From RPQJ01 sp963706755 (lineage in GTDB: Bacteria; Pseudomonadota; Gammaproteobacteria; Steroidobacterales; Steroidobacteraceae), in the NCBI GenBank assembly GCA_963706755.1, contig CAVPNH010000011.1, positions 124,001-188,000 on the forward strand: a DNA stretch of 64,000 nt, read 5' to 3'. The translations under genes were made by a program, and so were the position numbers. Below, piece by piece: positions 7,246 through 15,934 of this stretch (positions are counted from its first letter, which is position 1; each line of letters begins with the position of its first letter). A model generated the notes under the pieces. That model was given only the letters and a program-made list of their open reading frames with translations, was not told where the DNA came from and did no database searches.

Positions 7246-9626
7246 ATGCGCATCAGCATCCAGTGGTTGGGCGAGTGGCTGGGGTCGGTGCCGGAGCCGC
7301 GCGGGCTGGCGGCGCGGCTCACCATGGCCGGGCTTGAAATCGAAGCGGTCGAGCCCGCCGCGCCGCCGCTGCCGGGCATCGTGGTCGGGGAAATCATCGA
7401 ACGCGACAAGCACCCCGACGCGGACACGCTCAGCGTCTGCAAGGTGAGCACCGGCGTCGGGACGGTGCAGATCGTGTGTGGCGCGCCGAACGCGCGTGCC
7501 GGCATGAAGGCGCCGCTCGCGACCATCGGCGCGAAGCTTCCCGGCGGTATGGAAATCCGCAAGGCGACGCTGCGGGGCGTCGAGTCCTTCGGCATGCTCT
7601 GCTCGGCGCGCGAACTCGGCCTGTCCGAGGACGCGTCCGGGCTCATGGAATTGCCCGCGGAGGCGGTCACCGGCGCGACGCTCACCGACGCGCTGCAACT
7701 CGACGACACCGTCCTCGAGGTGAACCTGACGCCGAACCGCGGCGACTGCATGAGCGTGCAGGGCGTCGCGCGCGAGGCGGCGCTCCTGACAGGGGCCGCG
7801 CTGCGCGGGCCTGCATGTGCGCCCGTGCCGGCGCAGTCCGGCGAACGATTCCCGGTCCGACTCGAGCCCGGCGCCGGGTGCGCGCGCTTCGCGGCCCGGG
7901 TGATCCGTGGCGTGCGTCCCGATGCGCAGTCGCCGCTCTGGATGCGGGAGCGCCTGCGTCGCGCTGGGCTCCGTCCGATCAGCGCGGTCGTGGACGTAAC
8001 GAATTACGTAATGCTGGAACTCGGGCAGCCGATGCACGCCTACGACCTGGGCGAGCTGGTCGGCGGAATCGTCGTGCGCCGAGCGAAGGCCGCCGAGTCG
8101 CTCACGCTCCTCGACGGGCGCGTCGTGCAGCTCGACCCGCAGGTCATGGTGATCGCCGACCATTCGAAGCCGCTGGCGCTCGCGGGCGTGATGGGCGGCG
8201 AGCACTCGGGCATCTCGGATGCGACCACCGACGTGCTGCTCGAGGTCGCGTTCTTCCTGCCGGATGCCGTCGCAGGGCGGGGCCGACGCTACGGGCTCGT
8301 CACGGACGCGTCACAGCGCTTCGAGCGCGGCGTGGACCCCACGCTGCAGGAGCGGGCAATCGAGCGCGCCACGCAGCTACTGCTCGATTGCGCGGGCGGC
8401 GAGCCCGGGCCGACCGAGGTCACGGAACTGCGGGACGAACTGCCGCGCCGTGCAACGGTAGCGTTCCGGCCCGAGCGGGCGAGGCGGGTGATCGGCGCGC
8501 CGGTTGCACGACGACGCGATCGCGACCATCTTCGAGCGGCTGGGCATGGACGTGAGCCGCGACGGCGCGGCACTGGCAGGTTCGCTGCCCGCCGTGGCGC
8601 TTCGACGTCTCGATCGAGGAGGACCTGATCGAGGAAGTCGCGCGGGTGCACGGCTTCGACCGGATCCCGGAAGCGGACGCCCGGGTCCGGGAGTCCATGC
8701 CGGCGCAGAGCGAGACGCTGGTCGCCGCGGAGACCGCGGCGGACCTGCTGGTGCAGCGCGGCTATCACGAGGCCATTACTTACAGCTTCGTCGATCCAGC
8801 GCTGCAGGCGATGTTCTGCCCGGGCGAGCCGGCGCTCGAACTCGCGAATCCCATCGCGGCGGACCTCGCGGCCATGCGCGTGTCCCTGTGGCCGGGTCTC
8901 GCGCGGGCGCTGATTGAGAACCAGCGCCGGCAGCAGCCGCGCGTGCGGCTCTTCGAGGTCGGCCGGCGCTTCACGCTGTCGGGCGGCGCGCTGGCTGAAG
9001 TGCCGGTGATCGCGGGCCTCGCTGCGGGTGCTGCGTTGCCGGAGCAGTGGGGCGTCCGCGCGGAGGCCGTGGATTTCTTCGACGTGAAGGCGGACCTCGA
9101 GGCGCTGCTGCGCGCCACCGGCGCGTCCGGTGAATTCCGCTTCGTGCCGGACCGGCACGCCGCCCTGCATCCAGGGCAGACGTCCCGAATCCTGCGCAAC
9201 GGTCGCGCGGTCGGGTGGCTCGGCCGACTTCACCCGGAGCTCGAGCGCCGGCTCGATCTTACATATTCCGCCCTGGTCTTCGAGATCGAGACTGAGTCCG
9301 GGCTGTCGGCCGTCGTGCCCCAGCACCGCGAGATTTCGCGGTTTCCGGCGGTGCGGCGCGATATCGCGGTGATCGTGGACGAGTCGGTCCCGGTGCAGGC
9401 GCTGCTGGATAGAATCCGGGCGAGCGCCGGTGCACTCCTGACCGACCTGGTCCTGTTCGATATTTACCGTGGCGCGGGCATCACGCCGGGTCGCAAAAGT
9501 GTCGCGATAGGCTTGAATTTACAGGATATTTCCCGCACCCTTGCTGACGTTGATACGGATGCCGTCGTGGCGCAGGTCGTGACCGACCTGGAGCGGGAGC
9601 ACAAGGCCACGATTCGAGACAAATAA
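7246..9626 (+). CDS. pheT: Phenylalanyl-tRNA synthetase beta subunit (two frameshifts)
   Basis: The structural, editing and tRNA-binding subunit of PheRS. Domains seen in order: the N-terminal OB tRNA-binding domain (VVGEIIERDKHPDADTLSVC), the B3/B4 editing region (PISAVVDVTNYVMLELGQPM), B5, the catalytic-like core and a C-terminal anticodon-binding domain (FPAVRRDIAVIVDE). The frame moves one base near 8500-8510, inside B5 at RRVIGA, and again near 8594 before WRFDVSIEEDLIEEV. Correcting both gives 792 aa, the expected size. The two shifts are 90 nt apart and look like sequence errors, since pheT is essential. Confidence 0.94.
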
Positions 9627-9627
9627 G

Positions 9628-9927
9628 ATGGCGTTGACCAAAGCGGAAATTGCGGAAGCACTGTTCGACCAGCTCGGCCTCAACAAGCGTGAGGCGCGCG
9701 AGCTCGTGGACCTGTTCTTCGAGGAGCTGCGCGCGTCGCTCGCGACGGGCGAGCAGGTGAAGCTGTCCGGCTTCGGCAACTTCGACCTGCGCAGCAAGAA
9801 CCAGCGTCCGGGCCGCAACCCGAAGACCGGCGAGGAAATCCCGATCAGCGCGCGTCGCGTCGTCACGTTCCGGCCGGGTCAGAAGTTGAAGGCGCGCGTG
9901 GAAGCCTATGCTGGAACCCAGCAATAA
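9628..9927 (+). CDS. ihfA: Integration host factor subunit alpha
   Basis: DNA-bending nucleoid protein that pairs with IhfB. It has 99 residues; begins MALTKAEIAEALFDQLGLNK and carries the HU/IHF signature GFGNFDLRSKNQRPGRNPKT in the DNA-clasping arm. It starts 1 nt after the pheT stop, matching the pheST-ihfA order common in gammaproteobacteria. Its 3' end overlaps the MerR gene by 20 nt. Confidence 0.95.
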   Translation: MALTKAEIAEALFDQLGLNKREARELVDLFFEELRASLATGEQVKLSGFGNFDLRSKNQRPGRNPKTGEEIPISARRVVTFRPGQKLKARVEAYAGTQQ

Positions 9928-10264
9928 CGACGAGCTCCCGGCAATCCCGGGCAAGCGTTATTTCACCATCGGCGAGGTGAGCGAGCTCTGCGGCGTGAAG
10001 CCGCACGTGCTTCGGTACTGGGAGCAGGAGTTCCCGCAGCTGAAGCCCGTCAAGCGCCGCGGCAATCGTCGCTACTACCAGCGCCAGGACGTGCTGGTGA
10101 TCCGCCAGATCCGCGCGCTGCTCTACGACCAGGGCTTCACGATCGGCGGCGCCCGGAATCGCCTCGAGGGCGAGGAAGCCCGCGAGGACGTGACGCAGAC
10201 GCACCAGCTGTCGCGCCAGCTGCGCGGCGAGCTCGAGGAGATCGCGAGGATCCTGCGGCGCTAG
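9908..10264 (+). CDS. MerR-family transcriptional regulator
   Basis: A 118-residue MerR-type DNA-binding protein. The winged helix is at residues 17-60: FTIGEVSELCGVKPHVLRYW followed by FPQLKPVKRRGNRRYY. A short dimerisation helix follows, ending LRGELEEIARILRR. No C-terminal metal or drug-binding domain or cysteine cluster is present, so the signal is unknown. The gene overlaps ihfA by 20 nt and is translated with it. The same ihfA-merR-tRNA-Pro arrangement is known in other gammaproteobacteria. Confidence 0.88.
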   Translation: MLEPSNNDELPAIPGKRYFTIGEVSELCGVKPHVLRYWEQEFPQLKPVKRRGNRRYYQRQDVLVIRQIRALLYDQGFTIGGARNRLEGEEAREDVTQTHQLSRQLRGELEEIARILRR

Positions 10265-10279
10265 GTAAGCGGGATCCGC

Positions 10280-10285
10280 TATAAT
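10280..10285 (+). promoter_or_regulatory. Perfect -10 box for tRNA-Pro
   Basis: TATAAT at 10280-10285 ends 11 nt before the tRNA-Pro 5' end, the expected spacing for a sigma70 tRNA promoter. The region 17 nt upstream is GC-rich and has no recognisable -35 box. Confidence 0.6.
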
Positions 10286-10296
10286 CCGCCCCCGGT

Positions 10297-10373
10297 CGGA
10301 GCGTGGCGCAGTCTGGTAGCGCACTTGCATGGGGTGCAAGGGGTCGGAGGTTCGAATCCTCTCGCTCCGACCA
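10297..10373 (+). tRNA. tRNA-Pro (anticodon GGG)
   Basis: Acceptor CGGAGCG (10297-10303) pairs with CGCTCCG (10363-10369), followed by discriminator A and an encoded CCA. The anticodon arm CTTGC-ATGGGGT-GCAAG places GGG at 10331-10333, and the T-arm is GGAGGTTCGAATCCTC. The 77-nt length is normal. Confidence 0.96.
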
Positions 10374-10388
10374 GTTCGATTTCCAAAG

Positions 10389-11315
10389 ATGAATCCGCAG
10401 GACTCACGTCCAATACTCACCATTGCACTCATGGCCGCCTTTGCGGACGGCCTGAAGGACGAGCGTGAGCGCGCCGCGGTCAAGCGCGTCGCCGAGGCGC
10501 TCGGACCCGAGGCCGGCGTGGACCTTCCGGCCCTCTACACGCAGGTGCTGGTGTCGAAGCCCGACCTTGCGCAGGTTGCCGCCGCGCTGAAGTCGTCCGA
10601 CATGCGTCAGCTGGCCTACGAGATGGCGCTCGGCGTGTGCGAAGCCGACGGGTCGCAGGGTCCCGCCGAATCCGAATTCCTGGCGCGGCTCGCCGCAGCA
10701 CTCGAGTTGCCCGAGAGCGTCACCGACAGTGTCCATCGGGGCGCCGCCGGACTGAGTGGCGCGGCGGCAGCCGCTGAAGCGCAGGCGCCCGTCTCCGGTG
10801 CCGTCCTCGGCAAGGCGAGCATGTCGGATGCCGCGACGGACCAGGTCATCCTGAAGGCAGCGATCACCAACGCCGCGCTGGAATTGCTGCCGGAGTCGAT
10901 TGCGTCCATGGCGATCATCCCGCTGCAGTTGCGCCTCGTGTACCGCATTGGCCGCTCGTACGGCTACGAGATGGACACGTCCAACGCGAAGGACTTTCTC
11001 GCCACGGCAGGCGTCGGGCTGACGGGCCAGTACCTCGAGCAGTTCGGCCGCAAGCTGCTCGGAGGCCTGCTGGGTGGCATCGGCCGGCAGGCGGCGAGTT
11101 CAGCGATGAGTTTCGCGACCACCTATGCCATCGGGCGCGTCGCGCAGCGTTACTACGCGGCCGGTCGCACGATCGACGCGGCGACCCTGAAGCAGACGTT
11201 TGTCGCCATGCTCGAAGAAGCGAAGGGCCTCGCGCCGCGCTACCAGGGCCAGATCGAGCAGCTGTCCGGCACGATCGACACGCGCAGCCTCGCGTCGCTG
11301 ATCAAGTCGGCCTGA
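10389..11315 (+). CDS. TerB-like / DUF697 domain protein
   Basis: Unassigned 308-residue protein. Residues 1-120 look like an all-helical TerB-type domain (ALMAAFADGLKDERERAAVK, GVCEADGSQGPAESEFLARL). Residues 155-290 resemble DUF697, the hydrophobic glycine-rich module found at the end of YcjF-type proteins: AITNAALELLP, IPLQLRLVYRIGRSYGY, GLLGGIGRQAASSAM. The ATG at 10389 is chosen because the frame upstream is inside the tRNA. It is alone, and ends 12 nt from a convergent gene. Likely membrane-associated; function unknown. Confidence 0.65.
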   Translation: MNPQDSRPILTIALMAAFADGLKDERERAAVKRVAEALGPEAGVDLPALYTQVLVSKPDLAQVAAALKSSDMRQLAYEMALGVCEADGSQGPAESEFLARLAAALELPESVTDSVHRGAAGLSGAAAAAEAQAPVSGAVLGKASMSDAATDQVILKAAITNAALELLPESIASMAIIPLQLRLVYRIGRSYGYEMDTSNAKDFLATAGVGLTGQYLEQFGRKLLGGLLGGIGRQAASSAMSFATTYAIGRVAQRYYAAGRTIDAATLKQTFVAMLEEAKGLAPRYQGQIEQLSGTIDTRSLASLIKSA

Positions 11316-11327
11316 GCGGGCCCTGCG

Positions 11328-11999
11328 TCAGGAGTGGGTGACCGCGTAGGCCCGGTCAGCGCGCTCGAGGTGCGGCACGGCGTTGAAGGCCACGACGCGC
11401 CTGGCCGAGCGCCCGAACACGAGTTCCGTGATCCCCGTGTTGCGCGTCTGCAGGTTGAGCTGGATCGCTGCGTCCGGACCGGCCTCGAGCACTTCGGCGA
11501 CCGATCGACCGATCACGCCTCCCGAGGTCACGACCAGCACCTTCGCGTCGGCGCCGAGCCCTGCGCAGGCGTCGGCCAGGCCGGCCGCAATTCTTGCGCC
11601 GAACTGCAGCCACGATTCGCCGCCCGGAATGACCTCGTCCTGGCGTGACCATGCGTGCAAGGCGTCTCGCACCGCCGCGAAGTAGCGGCGCCGATCGCCG
11701 GTCGCGCGCATTGCGCGCTCGTCGCCCAGGTGGAACGCGCCGAGCACGCTCGCGGCGTCGTACTCATTGAAGCGCGGGTCCCTGACGGCGGCCGGGCACT
11801 CCGGCAGGCAGCACAGGATCGCGTCGAGCGTGTGCTTCTGCCGCTCGAGGCTGCCCGAGATCACCCGGGCGAAACGCAGGCCGCGCGCAGCGAAGTGCTC
11901 GCCCAGCCAGGCGGACTGCTGGAGACCTAGGTCAGTGACGGAATCGTAGTGCCCGACGAAATCAGGCTGCGCGTGGCGCACGAGGTATAGGTAAGGCAT
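11328..11999 (-). CDS. Histidine phosphatase family protein
   Basis: A 223-residue member of the phosphoglycerate-mutase-like histidine phosphatases. The phospho-accepting motif LVRHAQ is at residues 6-11, with the second arginine in SGSLERQKHT, the catalytic acid region GGESWLQFGAR and the second histidine-region equivalent VVTSGGVIGR. In that last motif Gly replaces the usual second catalytic His (family SHGGxI), which could reduce activity. The substrate cannot be told. It is convergent with the preceding gene and divergent from the SAM hydrolase gene. Confidence 0.85.
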   Translation of the reverse strand: MPYLYLVRHAQPDFVGHYDSVTDLGLQQSAWLGEHFAARGLRFARVISGSLERQKHTLDAILCCLPECPAAVRDPRFNEYDAASVLGAFHLGDERAMRATGDRRRYFAAVRDALHAWSRQDEVIPGGESWLQFGARIAAGLADACAGLGADAKVLVVTSGGVIGRSVAEVLEAGPDAAIQLNLQTRNTGITELVFGRSARRVVAFNAVPHLERADRAYAVTHS

Positions 12000-12079
12000 G
12001 CGTGGGCGTGGCGGCTGAAGGCGCGGGAGTCTAACCTGTCAGCGCCCGCGGTCCGTGGGCATTGTGACGGGGTGCAGGA

Positions 12080-12895
12080 ATGGCTTCTGTTTCGGGGCGG
12101 TTCGCGGCCTCGGGCGTCGTGACGCTGACGACGGACTTCGGCCTCAAGGACCCGTTCGTCGGCGTGATGAAGGGACAGGTGCTCGCGAGATTCCGGGACG
12201 CGCGCATCGTGGACCTCACGCACGACGTGCTCGTGCACTGGCCGGCGGAGGCAGGCTTCTGGCTGTCGCGGTCGTTCCGCTACTTTCCAGCGGGGACCGT
12301 ACACGTCGCCGTCGTGGATCCTGGCGTCGGCAGCGAGCGAGAGATCGCGGTCGTGGAGGCGGAGGGCCACGTGTTCCTTGCGCCGGACAACGGGCTTCTG
12401 GCCGCCGTGGTCGACGCCGCCGACGCACCAGTCCTGCGCCGCGTGGCGGCGAGTGCGCTGCAGCGGCTCGGCATCGGCGCGCCGAGCGCCACGTTCCACG
12501 GGCGCGACATCTTCGCGCCGCTCGCCGCCGAGCTTTCCGCCGGGCGGGAGCAGCCGGCCAGCCTCGGCCCGACGGCGGACGAGTTGATCCCGGGCTGGAT
12601 CGAGGATCCAATCGTCGAACCGGGCCGGATCTCGGGGACCGTAGTCACCGTGGACCACTTCGGCAACCTGGTCACCAACATCGACGGCCGGCTGCTGCAG
12701 GGACTGGCGCATCCGGTCGTCAGGGTCGCCGGAAGGGACCTCCCGTTGCGTCGAACGTACGCCGACGTTCGCCCGGGCGAGTACCTCGCGCTCGTCAATT
12801 CGTTCGGGGTCCTGGAGATCGCCCGGGCGGAAAGCAGCGCAGCCGAAGGCCTGGGCCTCGATCGGGGTGCACCGGTCACGGTCTTGCGGAAGTAG
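12080..12895 (+). CDS. SAM hydrolase (SAM hydroxide adenosyltransferase, DUF62)
   Basis: The 271 aa belong to the family of bacterial fluorinases and chlorinases whose common members hydrolyse S-adenosylmethionine to adenosine and methionine. Visible signatures: VTLTTDFGLKDPFVGVMKG near the start, VVDPGVGSER, FLAPDNGLL, TFHGRDIFAPLAA and VDHFGNLVTNI. No halogenase-specific residues were recognised, so plain SAM hydrolysis is the default. Monocistronic; a divergent promoter region lies upstream. Confidence 0.88.
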   Translation: MASVSGRFAASGVVTLTTDFGLKDPFVGVMKGQVLARFRDARIVDLTHDVLVHWPAEAGFWLSRSFRYFPAGTVHVAVVDPGVGSEREIAVVEAEGHVFLAPDNGLLAAVVDAADAPVLRRVAASALQRLGIGAPSATFHGRDIFAPLAAELSAGREQPASLGPTADELIPGWIEDPIVEPGRISGTVVTVDHFGNLVTNIDGRLLQGLAHPVVRVAGRDLPLRRTYADVRPGEYLALVNSFGVLEIARAESSAAEGLGLDRGAPVTVLRK

Positions 12896-12967
12896 CTGTA
12901 AGCTTCTGTACAGAAAGCAGTTTTGGCCTCCAGGCCGTCCCGACCGCTGCGTCGCAACAGTCAGCCC

Positions 12968-12995
12968 TTGTCGTGTCTTGCGATTCGTATATAGT
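12968..12995 (+). promoter_or_regulatory. Candidate sigma70 promoter
   Basis: TTGTCG (12968-12973), 16 nt spacer, TATAGT (12990-12995), set in an AT-richer patch 67 nt before the small PA3496-like gene. It could also drive lysAC, which starts 57 nt after that gene. Confidence 0.5.
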
Positions 12996-13061
12996 TCGCA
13001 GCCCTGCGCCCGGAGTTTAGGGCAGCGCGTTGAAAACTCAGGACTTTCTCAAGGCCGTGAC

Positions 13062-13271
13062 ATGGAAAGGGACGAGGAACACTTCGACCTCGACGAGGAA
13101 TTCGTGGCCAACGCGGAGGAAGAGGATTACGACCGCTTCATCGACCGCGCTGACCGACGCAAGCAGGCTGCAGCGGTGAAGCGCGGCAAGGCTGCCTGGA
13201 GCAAGCTCGAAGACGTGCTGGCCGAGAAGCGTCTGCAGAAGCAGCTGAAGGACATCTACGACGACGTGTGA
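13062..13271 (+). CDS. Small acidic PA3496-like protein
   Basis: A 69-residue charged protein with no membrane segment. The N-terminal half is strongly acidic (ERDEEHFDLDEEF, NAEEEDYDRF) and the C-terminal half is basic and helical, ending KLEDVLAEKRLQKQLKDIYD. The pattern matches the small PA3496 family, annotated as putative envelope integrity proteins; the biochemical role is unknown. The start is the ATG at 13062, because upstream codons run through the promoter. lysAC follows. Confidence 0.6.
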   Translation: MERDEEHFDLDEEFVANAEEEDYDRFIDRADRRKQAAAVKRGKAAWSKLEDVLAEKRLQKQLKDIYDDV

Positions 13272-13328
13272 CGATTCCGCAATGCGGCCCCGGCTCCGAG
13301 TCCCGGGAGCCTACCTGAGGACCGCTCG

Positions 13329-15917
13329 ATGACTGGCAATTCCGATTCCCACTGGGTCGTCCTCAAGTTCGGCGGCACCAGCGTCTCGAGCGTCAGCAAC
13401 TGGAAGAACGTGGCCGGCGTCGTTCGCGCCCGGCTGGACGACGGCCTGCGGCCCGTCGTGGTCCATTCGGCGCTCTCCGGCATCACCGATCGCCTCGAGC
13501 AGCTGCTCGCGAAGGCACTCTCCGGCGACTGGGAGCCGGTGATGGAGCAGATCGAGCGCCGTCACGTCGACCTGTCGCGGGACCTCGGCATCGCCATCAG
13601 TTCGGAACTCGAGTGGCACTTCACCGACCTGCGCCGGATGGCTGCCGGCGTGAACCTGATCGGCGAGGTGAGCGATCGCCTGCGCGCCCGCGTCATGGCG
13701 TCGGGCGAACTCATGGCAACGCGCATCGGCGCCGCGTACCTGGCCTCCGTGGGCCTCGACGTGCAGTGGCTCGACGCGCGCACCGTGCTGCACGCGGAGG
13801 AGCGACCCGGCGCGACGGAGCGCGCGAGCTACCTCTCGGCGACCTGCAACTTCGAACCGGATCCGGCGCTGCAGCAGCGACTCGCGGCGGGCCGCAGCGT
13901 CCTGCTCACCCAGGGCTTCATCGCGAGCGATGCCAGGGGCGAGACCGTGCTGCTCGGCCGGGGAGGCTCGGACACTTCGGGCGGCTACTTTGCGGCGAAG
14001 CTGCACGCGCGGCGACTCGAGATCTGGACTGACGTGCCCGGCATGTTCACCGCGAATCCGCGCGCCGTGCCGAACGCGCGGCTGCTCAAGTCCGTGGACT
14101 ACGACGAGGCGCAGGAGATCGCCAGCAGCGGCGCGAAGGTGCTGCACCCGCGCTGCATCCTGCCGGTGAAGCAGTACGGGATCCCGCTGTCCGTGCACGC
14201 GACACAGCACCCCGACATGGAAGGCACGGTCGTCACCGCGACGGGCGGGGACGGCGGGGCGCGCGTCAAGGCGGTCTGCAGCAAGAAGGGCATCACGCTC
14301 ATCTCGATGGAAACGCTGGGCATGTGGCACCAGGTCGGCTTCCTGGGCGACGCCTTCGCGGTCTTCAAGGAACACGGCATTTCGGTGGACCTCGTCTCGA
14401 CCTCGGAGACCAACGTCACCGTGTCTCTGGATCCCGCGGCCAACGCGCTCGATGCCCGCGCGCTCGAGGCCCTCGTGACCTCGCTGTCGAAGCTCTGCAG
14501 GGTCGAGGTGATCGGGCCCTGCGCGGCGGTGAGCCTCGTTGGCCGCAGCATCCGCGCGACACTGCATCGCCTCGGTGACGCGCTCGAGCTCTTCGAGGAG
14601 CAGCGCATCCACCTCGTGACGCAGGCGGCCAACGACCTCAACATCACCTTCGTCGTGGACGAGGAGCAGGGCGACCGGCTCGTGAGCCGCCTGCACGACG
14701 TGATCGTCCGGAACGCGCCGTCCGACCACGTGCTCGGGCCGACCTGGGAGCAGATCCATGGCGTCGGCGCGCCGATTCCCGTGGGCGGACCCCCGTGGTG
14801 GCAGGGGAGGCGCGACGAACTCGTCCGCATCTCCAGGAAGGAAGGCTGCGCGTACGTCTACGACCGCGCCTCGCTCGAGCACAACGCGCGGCAGTTGCTC
14901 GCGATCGGCGGCGTCGAGCGGATCTTCTACGCGGTCAAGGCAAATCCGCACCCGGAGGTCCTGCGCACGTTCGCCGACCTCGGGCTCGCGTTCGAGTGCG
15001 TCTCGCAGGGTGAGTGCGAGCGCGTGCTCGAGACCCTGCCGGGCATCGAGCGCGACCGGATCCTCTTCACGCCGAACTTCGCGCCGCGCTCCGAATACGA
15101 GTGGGCGCTCGAACAGGGCGTGCACCTGACGCTCGACAACCTGCACGCGCTGCGTCACTGGCCGGAGATCTTCAAGGGCCGCGACGTGCTGGTGCGGATA
15201 GACACCGGTTTCGGCCGTGGCCACCACGACCACGTCCGTACCGCAGGCGTGCACTCGAAGTTCGGGGTTCCGCTCTTCGAACTCGACGAGCTCGAGCGGC
15301 TGGTTGCCGCCGCGGGCACGCGCGTGATCGGCCTGCACGCCCACACGGGCAGCGGCGTGTTCGACGTGCGCAACTGGAAGCAGGTCGGACAGCTGCTCGG
15401 CGACCTTGCCGCAAGATTCCCGGACGTGCGGGTCATGGACCTCGGCGGCGGGCTCGGCGTGCCGGAGAAGCCCGGGCAGGTCCCTGTGGACCTCGCCATG
15501 CTGCAGGGCGTGATCGAGGAGCTGCGCGTGCGCTGGCCGCAGCTCGCGATCTGGCTCGAGCCCGGGAGGTTCCTGGTGGCGCAGTCTGGCGTGCTGCTCG
15601 CGCAGGTGACGCAGTTGAAGGGCAAGGGCACGGTCCAGTACGTGGGCGTCGCCACGGGCATGAACTCCCTCATCCGGCCCGCGCTCTACGGCTCGCACCA
15701 CGACATCGTGAACCTGACGCGCCTCGGCGAGCCGGGCACGGAGGTGTACAACGTGGTCGGGCCCATCTGCGAGTCTGCGGACTACCTGGGTCACGAGCGG
15801 CTGCTGCCGCCGACCGTCGAAGGCGACACGATCCTGATCGCGAACGCGGGGGCCTACGGCCACGCAATGAGTTCCTCGTACAACCTGCGCGAGCCCGCGC
15901 GGGAACTGGTCATCTAG
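13329..15917 (+). CDS. lysAC: Bifunctional aspartate kinase / diaminopimelate decarboxylase
   Basis: One 862-aa polypeptide joins the first and last enzymes of lysine synthesis. Residues 10-300 are aspartate kinase (LKFGGTSVSSVSNW at 12, GRGGSDTSGGYFAAKLHAR, WTDVPGMFTANPR). Residues 315-460 are paired ACT domains, the usual site of feedback inhibition (KKGITLISMETLGMWHQVGF, VDLVSTSETNVTVSLD). Residues 495-862 are PLP-dependent diaminopimelate decarboxylase, with the PLP lysine in FYAVKANPHPEV (Lys537), HAHTGSGV, LGGGLG and CESADYLG. The fusion is known from Xanthomonas and Xylella. asd follows after 17 nt, grouping three steps of the pathway. Confidence 0.95.
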   Translation: MTGNSDSHWVVLKFGGTSVSSVSNWKNVAGVVRARLDDGLRPVVVHSALSGITDRLEQLLAKALSGDWEPVMEQIERRHVDLSRDLGIAISSELEWHFTDLRRMAAGVNLIGEVSDRLRARVMASGELMATRIGAAYLASVGLDVQWLDARTVLHAEERPGATERASYLSATCNFEPDPALQQRLAAGRSVLLTQGFIASDARGETVLLGRGGSDTSGGYFAAKLHARRLEIWTDVPGMFTANPRAVPNARLLKSVDYDEAQEIASSGAKVLHPRCILPVKQYGIPLSVHATQHPDMEGTVVTATGGDGGARVKAVCSKKGITLISMETLGMWHQVGFLGDAFAVFKEHGISVDLVSTSETNVTVSLDPAANALDARALEALVTSLSKLCRVEVIGPCAAVSLVGRSIRATLHRLGDALELFEEQRIHLVTQAANDLNITFVVDEEQGDRLVSRLHDVIVRNAPSDHVLGPTWEQIHGVGAPIPVGGPPWWQGRRDELVRISRKEGCAYVYDRASLEHNARQLLAIGGVERIFYAVKANPHPEVLRTFADLGLAFECVSQGECERVLETLPGIERDRILFTPNFAPRSEYEWALEQGVHLTLDNLHALRHWPEIFKGRDVLVRIDTGFGRGHHDHVRTAGVHSKFGVPLFELDELERLVAAAGTRVIGLHAHTGSGVFDVRNWKQVGQLLGDLAARFPDVRVMDLGGGLGVPEKPGQVPVDLAMLQGVIEELRVRWPQLAIWLEPGRFLVAQSGVLLAQVTQLKGKGTVQYVGVATGMNSLIRPALYGSHHDIVNLTRLGEPGTEVYNVVGPICESADYLGHERLLPPTVEGDTILIANAGAYGHAMSSSYNLREPARELVI

Positions 15918-15934
15918 AGCTGTCGGAGTAGCGC

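Noticed and set aside
13311..15863. An open frame of about 850 codons on the minus strand opposite lysAC
   Set aside because: Long antisense frames are expected in GC-rich coding DNA. The protein is arginine- and histidine-rich with no family motif, while the plus strand encodes a fully recognisable enzyme.
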